DNA from: CAVSWN01 sp046728115 | GTDB lineage: Bacteria; Acidobacteriota; Vicinamibacteria; Vicinamibacterales; CAVVIG01 | NCBI GenBank assembly: GCA_046728115.1 | Contig: JBKPDW010000375.1 | Span: 1 to 6,743 of the forward strand | Length of the DNA stretch: 6,743 nt | Direction: 5' to 3' | Part shown: one piece after another, positions 1-5,836 of the stretch | How the letters are laid out: the number at the start of each line of letters is the position of its first letter | Numbering within the stretch: the stretch's first letter is position 1 | The notes under the pieces: model-generated | What the model was told of the DNA's origin: nothing | What the model saw: only the letters and a program-made list of their open reading frames with translations | The model's database searches: none | Made by a program: the position numbers and the translations under genes

Positions 1-903
1 GAGCTGTACAACACATCAGTGGGTGTGTTCGATCCCGCGCCGGGGACAGCCACTCCAATTGTTGGGCGCATGTCCGCCGCCGGATGGGGCGCCTGTGCGG
101 CATGTCATCCGAATGGCCTGTCGGACGACGTGGTATGGATCTTTCCGTCAGGTCCGAAGCGGACGATTCCGCAGCACACGGACTTCGACCTCTCGGATCC
201 GGAGCGCAAGAATCAACGGATGCTCAACTGGTCGGCGGAACGGGATGAAGAGGAAGACTTCGAGCTGAATATCCGTGCGGTGTCGGGCGGCCAGGGTCTG
301 ATCGTCCTGGCCGACGGTGTCACACAGGATCCGATGGTCTTCAACCTCCGACCTCTCGCCAGCGGAGGCCGCAACCAGTTGAAGGTTCGCGGCTTCAATG
401 CCTGGGACGCCATCGAGGCATTCGTGCAGTTCGGCATCCGGCCGCCGATCTCGCCGCTGAAGAAGAACGACAACGATGTCAAGGATGGCCGGAAGCTCTT
501 TCGGCAGGCGAACTGCGAGGCCTGCCACGGCGGCCCTCAGTGGACGAACAGCTCGGTCAATTTCACTCCGCCGCCAGACGCGAGCCTGATCGTCACCGGT
601 CAAATCATCGATCAGCTGAGAAGCGTCGGCACGTTCGATCCGATGGCCAAGAACGAGGTGAACACGAATGGGGCGCCGTCGATCGGCTCGGACGGATTCG
701 TACCGCCGTCGCTCCTGTCGATCTTCGCGTTCCCGCAGACGTTCTTCCACAACGGTGCCGCCTTGTCACTCGATGAGGTTTTGGAGAATGTCATTCATCG
801 GACTGCCGGCACCGGTGGGATCGATACGCTCTCGGATGCGGGTGATCGGAGCAAGCTCGTCAGGTTCCTGCTCTCGATCGACGCAGACACGAAACCGTTC
901 TAG
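1..903 (+). CDS. Di-haem c-type cytochrome, MauG/CcpA (cytochrome c peroxidase) type, 5'-partial
   Basis: The reading frame is open from base 1 to the TAG at 901-903, giving 300 residues. The codons before the first possible start (GTG at 19) continue the same protein-like sequence, so the gene begins outside the window. Numbering from base 1, there are two c-type haem sites: CAACH at residues 32-36 (bases 94-108) and CEACH at 172-176 (bases 514-528). An FHNGAALSLDEVL segment at 249-261, followed by a final LLSID helix, matches the C-terminal part of bacterial di-haem peroxidase and MauG-like proteins. Such proteins are exported and carry out electron transfer or oxidation in the periplasm or at the cell surface. 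The segment after the first haem (VVWIF, then HTDFD) recalls a subgroup in which the cytochrome is fused behind another domain, often a beta-propeller; whether that is so here cannot be seen. Substrate unknown. It converges on the exporter operon, so no operon link is implied. Confidence 0.88.
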   Translation, partial: ELYNTSVGVFDPAPGTATPIVGRMSAAGWGACAACHPNGLSDDVVWIFPSGPKRTIPQHTDFDLSDPERKNQRMLNWSAERDEEEDFELNIRAVSGGQGLIVLADGVTQDPMVFNLRPLASGGRNQLKVRGFNAWDAIEAFVQFGIRPPISPLKKNDNDVKDGRKLFRQANCEACHGGPQWTNSSVNFTPPPDASLIVTGQIIDQLRSVGTFDPMAKNEVNTNGAPSIGSDGFVPPSLLSIFAFPQTFFHNGAALSLDEVLENVIHRTAGTGGIDTLSDAGDRSKLVRFLLSIDADTKPF

Positions 904-918
904 ATTCGAATACTCATC

Positions 919-950
919 GCGCGAGCGGCATCGGGCGGTGCCGCTCGCGC
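919..950. terminator. Convergent intergenic hairpin, probable bidirectional terminator
   Basis: Bases 919-930 (GCGCGAGCGGCA) and 939-950 (TGCCGCTCGCGC) are perfect reverse complements, giving a 12-bp stem with an 8-base loop. It lies in the 62-base gap between the stop codons of two convergent genes (903 and 966), where a terminator for both is expected. Neither strand has a T-run after the stem, so it is not a textbook intrinsic terminator. It may end transcription poorly by itself, work with Rho, or protect mRNA 3' ends. Confidence 0.6.
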
Positions 951-965
951 TCGACCGACCTGGCC

Positions 966-2219
966 CTACTCGTAATGCAGGGCCTGCACCGGGTCGAGCC
1001 GGGAGGCCTTCATCGCGGGGTACACGCCGGACACCAGACCGATTAGCACGGATACCGAGAACGCTAGCGCCAGCGAACTGCCGCTGATGATCGTCGACCA
1101 GCCGGCGAAGCTTGCAATCAATCGCGACATCGACGCACCGAGCAGGAGTCCCATCGTTCCCCCGGCAACCGCAATAAGCGTCGTTTCCATGACGAACTGC
1201 CTGATGATGTCGGTGCGCCGCGCGCCAATGGCACGGCGGAGGCCGATCTCGCGCGTCCGCTCGAGCACGCTGGCGAGCATGATGTTCATGATGCCGATAC
1301 CGCCGACCAGCAGCGAGATCGACGCGAGGGCGACCATGACGATGTCGAAGATACGCTTCGTGCGCTGCTGCTCGGCCAGGAGTTCGGCAGGCACGACCAC
1401 CGAGTAATCGTCGGCACCGCGATGCGACGCGGCGAGTATGCCGCGCACCGTAGCGGCGGCAGCGAGCACATCTGCCTCGGGCTTGAGACGCAGGTACACC
1501 CCGTCGATCTCGTCACGAAACTGGCTATAGTTGTCTTCGAGCCTGAACATCGCCGCGCCGGTCGGGACGTAGAGCGCGTTGTTGCGGTCCTGACCCGGCA
1601 GACCTGCGACCTCCGTCTGCGCGATCGCCTGGGGTCCGGCGACGCCGATGGCCTGGTACCACTGGCCGTTGACTTTCACGAACTGTCCGAGCGGATCGGC
1701 GAGGCCGAACAGTCGCACGCGGGCAGCTTCGCCGAGCACGCAAACCGGCACCGCACGCGACGCCTCGTCGGAGGTGAAAAATCGGCCCGCGGCGATCTTC
1801 AGGCCTGCGATCTGCCGGTAGTTCGGATCGACGCCGTACACGACGGGCAGCTCGCCTTGTGGTTTCGGAATCACTTGAGACGGCGTGAAGCGCTTCCGCG
1901 GCGACAACATCTCGAGCCCTGGAACGGTCGCCCGCATCGCCCGGATGTCCTTGAAGGTCAGGCCCGGCGACTGCTGACGCACTTTCTGATACGCCTGGAA
2001 CTCCGTTGTCTCTCGTGCCTCGACAATCAGGTTGCGGACGCCCAGATCCTCGATGAAGGCCATCACCTGCTGCTGCGCTCCAGCGCCGATCGACAGCATG
2101 GCGACGACCGCCGCGACGCCGAAGATCATGCCGAGCATGGTCAAAAGCGTCCGCAGCTTGTGGAGGAGCAGATTGTCGATGCTGCGTCCGAGATCCGGCA
2201 GCCAGAGGACGGTGCTCAT
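966..2219 (-). CDS. ABC transporter permease, MacB/FtsX type, without ATPase domain
   Basis: This 417-residue inner-membrane protein has the MacB-type layout. One membrane helix sits near residues 25-47, after an amphipathic start and a KLRTLLTMLG stretch. A periplasmic domain of about 235 residues (MacB_PCD type) follows. Three more helices lie near 292-315, 344-366 and 378-400. The cytoplasmic loop carries the family hallmark ERTREIGLRRAIGA (320-333), and the protein ends YPAMKASRLDPVQALHYE (400-417), also typical. In MacB-like machines this domain passes ATP-driven motion to periplasmic adaptors. E. coli MacB is about 650 residues because an ATPase domain is fused in front; this protein lacks it, as in Bacillus YknZ, and must use a separate ATPase not found in the window. 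The ATG overlaps the stop of the upstream adaptor gene (ATGA, 2216-2219) and has no clear Shine-Dalgarno sequence, suggesting translational coupling. It is the last gene of the operon. The exported substrate (drug, lipid, peptide or lipoprotein) cannot be told. Confidence 0.93.
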   Translation of the reverse strand: MSTVLWLPDLGRSIDNLLLHKLRTLLTMLGMIFGVAAVVAMLSIGAGAQQQVMAFIEDLGVRNLIVEARETTEFQAYQKVRQQSPGLTFKDIRAMRATVPGLEMLSPRKRFTPSQVIPKPQGELPVVYGVDPNYRQIAGLKIAAGRFFTSDEASRAVPVCVLGEAARVRLFGLADPLGQFVKVNGQWYQAIGVAGPQAIAQTEVAGLPGQDRNNALYVPTGAAMFRLEDNYSQFRDEIDGVYLRLKPEADVLAAAATVRGILAASHRGADDYSVVVPAELLAEQQRTKRIFDIVMVALASISLLVGGIGIMNIMLASVLERTREIGLRRAIGARRTDIIRQFVMETTLIAVAGGTMGLLLGASMSRLIASFAGWSTIISGSSLALAFSVSVLIGLVSGVYPAMKASRLDPVQALHYE

Positions 2220-3490
2220 CGAGCGGCGCGTTGGGGAGCGGACGGTTGCGTCTTGGGACGGCCGCCCGAAGACGCATTGGGGTCGACGAGCGCCACTTCG
2301 GCAGACGAGTCGATGTTCTCGACGACGGCGACGCTATCGGTCCAGGCCTTGACATGCACCTCGTGCGCGTCGAAACCACCGCTCGAGCGGACGTAGACGG
2401 TCGGCCGCCCGCCCACGTCGAACACGGCGGTCCGAGGGATGTAGAGCACGTTGTCGAACGCCTGACCGGAAATCGCGATCGCTGCCGAGACTCCCGGGCG
2501 CACGGCCGCGTTGGCCGTGACATCGAACGCGATGTCGAACTGCCGCGTGCCGGAATCGAAAATGCCTCGCGACGCGACGCCGCTCACGGCGCGTACGGTG
2601 CCGCGGAGTGTGGCATCCGGCAGGGTATCGACGGCCACCTCGACCGACTGCCCGGGCGACACGTTGGCCCGGTCCTGTTCAGGCAATTTCGCCGTCACTT
2701 CGATCCGCGAGGAATCGATGACGTCGGCGATCGGCTGGCCCGAAAACGCGGCGTCGCCGACGCGGTAATCGGGCATCGCGCCGCCAAAGTAAATCCCGCC
2801 GAACGCCTGGAAATTCGTGCGGACGATGACAAAGCCGTCGAACGGCGCCCGCACGTGCAGGCTGTCGATGTTGCGCTGCGCGACCTGCACCGAGAGCTGC
2901 GCCTTGCTGCGTTTCTCGCGCAGACCGTCGGCCGACGCGTGGGTCGTCTCGCGGTGGGTCTTGACGTCCGATTCGACCTGGGCGAGGCGCTGCCTCGCTT
3001 CGTCCAGGGCAAGGACGTTCTGCTGCGCCTTGATCGCGCTCACCAGCTCGTTGCTCTGGATATCGAGCTCCGCACGCCGAACGTCGTAGCGCGCGTGCAG
3101 CAGTGCAACCTCATCGTCGGCCGCCTGGACGGCCGCCTGCGCGTCGGCTTTGATGATCTCCTGCTCGGCAAGCTGCAGATCGAAGCGAGCCTGCTCCAGG
3201 TTGAACTCCTGCTCGGCGGAATCGAACTCGACGACGACGTCGCCGGCCTTGACGGCATCGCCTGTCTCGGCCAGATGCACGAGCTGCAGCTGACCGCCCA
3301 TCGGAGGCGTCGCGAGCTGGGCCGCGTGCGATGCGCGCAGATCGCCCACGGTGTACACGGTTACCTGGACGCGCCCCCGCTGCACGTGCGTCGTGGGGAC
3401 GCTCCTGGGAACCGATGCCGACACGCCGCGGAGAACGGCAAGGGCCATGACGAGCAGCACGACGCCGACGATAGCGGCCTTCTTGATCAT
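2216..3490 (-). CDS. Periplasmic adaptor (HlyD/MacA-like membrane fusion protein), adaptor 3
   Basis: 424 residues. A short basic start (MIKK) and one hydrophobic helix at about 5-22 indicate an N-terminal membrane anchor or uncleaved signal. Domains run in the usual adaptor order: first half of the biotinyl-lipoyl domain (about 50-91, with G-D-x-V-V-x-F-D at its end); a helical hairpin rich in Glu, Gln, Ala and Arg (about 92-206); second lipoyl half (L-H-V-R-A-P-F-D-G, 211-219); a beta-barrel (about 256-345); a membrane-proximal domain (about 345-400, beginning VLYIPRTAVF); and a Pro/Ser-rich tail. In MacAB- and RND-type exporters such proteins join the inner-membrane transporter to an outer-membrane channel. 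L-x-x-Q-x-N-E at 142-148 sits near the hairpin tip. An insertion after the lipoyl domain (about 226-254, ending G-x-P-I-A) is shared with adaptor 2. The ATG overlaps the adaptor 2 stop (3487-3490), and the stop overlaps the permease start (2216-2219). Confidence 0.92.
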   Translation of the reverse strand: MIKKAAIVGVVLLVMALAVLRGVSASVPRSVPTTHVQRGRVQVTVYTVGDLRASHAAQLATPPMGGQLQLVHLAETGDAVKAGDVVVEFDSAEQEFNLEQARFDLQLAEQEIIKADAQAAVQAADDEVALLHARYDVRRAELDIQSNELVSAIKAQQNVLALDEARQRLAQVESDVKTHRETTHASADGLREKRSKAQLSVQVAQRNIDSLHVRAPFDGFVIVRTNFQAFGGIYFGGAMPDYRVGDAAFSGQPIADVIDSSRIEVTAKLPEQDRANVSPGQSVEVAVDTLPDATLRGTVRAVSGVASRGIFDSGTRQFDIAFDVTANAAVRPGVSAAIAISGQAFDNVLYIPRTAVFDVGGRPTVYVRSSGGFDAHEVHVKAWTDSVAVVENIDSSAEVALVDPNASSGGRPKTQPSAPQRAAR

Positions 3491-4731
3491 CTGGAGATCG
3501 CCTGCTGCTCCGGCTCCTTCAGCGTCACACGTTCGCCCTCGCGCAGACCGGACGCGATCGCAGCCTGATCCCTGCCCCGCCGAAGGACGTTGACGGGGCG
3601 CGACTCGACGCCTCCGTGGTCCACCACATACACCACCGTCGCGGGGCCGCGCTGAAACACCGCCGCGGCGGGCACGACGAGAACCGACGGCAGCCGGTCG
3701 AGCTCCACGCGCGCGGAAGCGCTCATACCGGATCGAAGCCGCGGGTCGGTGTCGGTCAGCGACACGACGACGTCGAAGTTGCGCACCGGAGGCCAGGTGG
3801 TGAAATCGGGTTTGGCGACGACCGAGATGTCTTTGAGGCTGCCGAGCAGCTCGCGGTCGGGAACCGCGTCCACCCGCACGCGGACACCGCTTCCAATCTG
3901 GACTCGTCCGCGATCGGCTTCATCGACGCGAGCCGTCAACTGAATCGACGTCAGATCCGGCAGCTCGGCGATGGGAGCGCCGAACCACGCCCGGTCGCCG
4001 CGCTTGAACTCCGGAGCGTTGCGCATGCCGGGGCCGCCGGCGCGGAAGTTCGGCAGCAGTGAAATCGAACCGGCGATCGGCGCACGGACTTGGAGCGATC
4101 CGAGGATCCGCTCGGTGTCCCGGACGTCGAAGAGGGCCTTGTCGCGCTTCTGGCGCGCGATGGCGACGTCGGCCTGCGCGGCCATCCGCTCGCCTTCGAC
4201 TTTCTTCTCGAGCTCCCGTACGTGCGCCTCCGCATTGGCGGCTGTGATGACGAAATTCTCGGCCTCGATGCGGGCGCGGAGCTCGTTCCCTTGCACGTCG
4301 AGACGTGCACGTTCGAGAGCCTTTTTCGCTTCGTCCAGTTCGCTCTGCGCGGCCGCGACGCGGCGGCGCTGCTCGGCCAGAGTTCGCTCGATTTCGGATT
4401 CAGCCTGCTTGAGCTCGGACTGCTTCGTCTCGAGCGTGCGTTGCTGCACGGTGGGATCGAACGTCACGACCACGTCGCCGGCCGCGACCTTTGCGCCGTT
4501 GGTGGCGAGCTCGACGATCTGCAGGTCGCTCCCGGTGGACGGCGCCGTGAGCACGACCGATCGGACGGGCCTGATCTCGCCGCGCAGCTGCAGAAAATCC
4601 ACGAACGTGGTCCTGGCGACCAGTGCCGTCGGCAAGGACGAGGATCCGGTGTCGCGGCGCAGAGTCGCCGCGGCCGCGACGGACAGCGCGACGACGGCTG
4701 CGACCGTGAGAACGGCAATTCCCCTCGTCAT
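3487..4731 (-). CDS. Periplasmic adaptor (HlyD/MacA-like membrane fusion protein), adaptor 2
   Basis: 414 residues starting at the ATG at 4731. The frame stays open upstream to 5073, but that stretch is Arg-rich and unlike any protein, and it lies antisense-in-shift inside adaptor 1. The chosen start gives a clean membrane helix (about 4-23), has GGAG seven bases upstream, and forms the ATGA overlap (4728-4731) seen at the other junctions. Domains: first lipoyl half (about 52-93, ending G-D-V-V-V-T-F-D-P); a long charged helical hairpin (about 94-211) predicted as coiled coil; second lipoyl half (L-Q-V-R-A-P-I-A-G, 213-221); beta-barrel (about 262-345); membrane-proximal domain (about 348-408, from VLVVPAAAVF). 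L-D-V-Q-G-N-E lies at 144-150, midway along the hairpin. Its closest relative in the window appears to be adaptor 3: both carry an N-F-x-A insertion with a following R-G-D or V-G-D segment (about 227-254). The expected role is a bridge between the permease and an outer-membrane channel. Confidence 0.92.
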   Translation of the reverse strand: MTRGIAVLTVAAVVALSVAAAATLRRDTGSSSLPTALVARTTFVDFLQLRGEIRPVRSVVLTAPSTGSDLQIVELATNGAKVAAGDVVVTFDPTVQQRTLETKQSELKQAESEIERTLAEQRRRVAAAQSELDEAKKALERARLDVQGNELRARIEAENFVITAANAEAHVRELEKKVEGERMAAQADVAIARQKRDKALFDVRDTERILGSLQVRAPIAGSISLLPNFRAGGPGMRNAPEFKRGDRAWFGAPIAELPDLTSIQLTARVDEADRGRVQIGSGVRVRVDAVPDRELLGSLKDISVVAKPDFTTWPPVRNFDVVVSLTDTDPRLRSGMSASARVELDRLPSVLVVPAAAVFQRGPATVVYVVDHGGVESRPVNVLRRGRDQAAIASGLREGERVTLKEPEQQAISR

Positions 4732-5732
4732 CGGCGATCTCCATCGACGACGTCGATCGCCGCTGCGAGGTCGGGCATCAGATGCGAGTCGCTTCCCTCG
4801 ACGCTGAACACGGCGAGGAACGTGCGCACGCGGTTGGACATCGTGCTGACGGCGCCTATCTGCGAGAGCTGCTGGAGACGGCCGGCGAACGTTCGAGTGG
4901 GCAGCGAATCGAGCGTAATGCGCGCCGCCTGGCCGACGTGAAGCCGCGATACGTCGGCCTGATTCACACGCGCGCGCACCTGCATCGCCGACGGATCGAT
5001 CACCTCCATGATGCCCAGGCCGGAGCGAACTTCCTCGCCTTCCTGAACCTCGCCCATCGTGCCGCTCTTCCACGTCGACTTCAACACCACCATGCCGTCA
5101 ATCGGCGACACCACGCGCATCTTGTCGGCATTGCTCTCGGCGTGCTTCCATGCGTTCATCGCACGGTCGCGCTGGATCTCGAGCGCGCGGATGTCGGAGG
5201 CATCCGCTTTTCGCCGCAGCGCGAATGTCCGGCGGAGCTGTTCGGCCTTTGCTCTTGCCTCATCGAGCGACAGCGTGTTCTGCTCGGCGGTGATGGGCGG
5301 TGAGATCTCGTTCTTCTGAACCTCGAGCTCCGCGCTGCGCACGGCGTTCTCGGCGATCTTGAGCTCCGCCTCGTCGTGCGCGCTCGCGGTCAGCTGCTCG
5401 CCACGCTTCCGGTTGATCTGCTCGACGAAGTCGCGGTACTCGGCCTCTCGATCGTGTGCGGTCTTGATTTGGGCTTGACGATCGAACTCGATGAGCAGGT
5501 CGCCTTGCTTCACCCGCGTGCCAGGCTTGACCAGACGAACGATCACGAGCGTGCCGGTGCCTGCTCCGGTCAGCCGCGGAACGACCACGGGATGGCTTCG
5601 GACCGGCTCGACCGACCCCTGCAAACGCAGGACGTTCACTGTGGCCGAATCGCCGGCGGCCAGTGAGGCAGTCAGGACCCCCAGCGCAGTGCCAAGTGCG
5701 ACCGCGTTGCGCCCGATCCGCAGCGATCTCAT
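4728..5732 (-). CDS. Short periplasmic adaptor (HlyD-like) without C-terminal membrane-proximal domain, adaptor 1
   Basis: 334 residues and the first gene of the operon. Residues 1-26 look like a cleavable signal peptide: Arg-rich start, hydrophobic core, then T-A-S-L-A-A-G with a plausible cut near 25-26. That suggests a soluble periplasmic protein. Domains: first lipoyl half (about 37-84, ending G-D-L-L-I-E-F-D); helical hairpin (about 88-204) with L-E-V-Q-K-N-E at 136-142; second lipoyl half (M-R-V-V-S-P-I-D-G-M, 205-214); beta-barrel (about 248-330, with L-x-V-G-Q and L-D-S-L-P). The protein stops at the end of the barrel, so the domain that follows in adaptors 2 and 3 is absent. It also lacks their insertion after the lipoyl domain. 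The stop overlaps the adaptor 2 start as ATGA. No Shine-Dalgarno sequence precedes its ATG. It is an adaptor by fold; whether it joins the same pump as its neighbours is inferred only from gene order. Confidence 0.88.
   Translation of the reverse strand: MRSLRIGRNAVALGTALGVLTASLAAGDSATVNVLRLQGSVEPVRSHPVVVPRLTGAGTGTLVIVRLVKPGTRVKQGDLLIEFDRQAQIKTAHDREAEYRDFVEQINRKRGEQLTASAHDEAELKIAENAVRSAELEVQKNEISPPITAEQNTLSLDEARAKAEQLRRTFALRRKADASDIRALEIQRDRAMNAWKHAESNADKMRVVSPIDGMVVLKSTWKSGTMGEVQEGEEVRSGLGIMEVIDPSAMQVRARVNQADVSRLHVGQAARITLDSLPTRTFAGRLQQLSQIGAVSTMSNRVRTFLAVFSVEGSDSHLMPDLAAAIDVVDGDRR
4739..4742 (-). promoter_or_regulatory. Shine-Dalgarno site of adaptor 2
   Basis: GGAG on the minus strand, seven bases before the ATG at 4731. 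It supports that start over the longer open frame reaching 5073. It lies inside the 3' end of adaptor 1, as expected for coupled genes. Confidence 0.6.
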
Positions 5733-5738
5733 GCTGGA

Positions 5739-5744
5739 ATCATA
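5739..5744 (-). promoter_or_regulatory. Candidate -10 box of the exporter operon
   Basis: TATGAT on the minus strand differs from the TATAAT consensus at one base and lies six bases before the ATG at 5732. Transcription from it would start at or next to the A of the ATG, giving a leaderless mRNA, which fits the absence of a Shine-Dalgarno site there. No good -35 hexamer is found at 16-18 bases upstream, so this is only a candidate. Confidence 0.3.
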
Positions 5745-5772
5745 GACGCCTGATACCGGGAAATGGATTGAC

Positions 5773-5792
5773 TCGACTCACTGGCGAGTCGA
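5773..5792. repeat. Inverted repeat upstream of the exporter operon
   Basis: TCGACTC (5773-5779) and GAGTCGA (5786-5792) are perfect 7-base reverse complements separated by six bases. The repeat sits about 40 bases before the operon's first ATG and about 30 bases before the candidate -10 box, so it could be a regulator site. It could also be a weak terminator of the PIG-L relic upstream, although no T-run follows. No regulator gene is in the window. Confidence 0.35.
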
Positions 5793-5836
5793 ATTGCATG
5801 GACCCTCACTCACGCGCGCGATCGTTACTGCTGAGT

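Noticed and set aside
19..21. GTG at 19 as the start of the cytochrome
   Set aside because: The frame is open to base 1 with family-like sequence before it, there is no signal peptide after it, and the first haem site would follow only 25 residues later.
148..750. Minus-strand open frame (200 codons) opposite the cytochrome
   Set aside because: The plus strand has two CxxCH motifs and family-like sequence; this frame is a low-complexity Arg/Glu/Asp/Leu shadow.
1422..2396. Long plus-strand open frame (324 codons) opposite the permease
   Set aside because: Same reason: antisense shadow of a clear MacB-type permease, with no domain of its own.
1525..2523. Minus-strand open frame (332 codons) spanning the permease and adaptor 3 genes
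   Set aside because: It is out of frame with both well-supported genes and is made mostly of Arg, Ser and Pro.
2231..3568. Long plus-strand open frame (445 codons) opposite adaptor 3
   Set aside because: It is the mirror of a real gene in GC-rich DNA: composition dominated by Arg, Asp, Val and His, no recognisable domain, and it runs across a gene junction.
4732..5073. N-terminal extension of adaptor 2 (114 extra residues in frame)
   Set aside because: It is Arg-rich, shows no domain, overlaps adaptor 1 in another frame, and would bury the membrane helix that begins right after the ATG at 4731.
5768..5796. Plus-strand promoter: TTGACT, 17-base spacer, GAATTG
   Set aside because: The -10 matches poorly and no plus-strand gene lies downstream.
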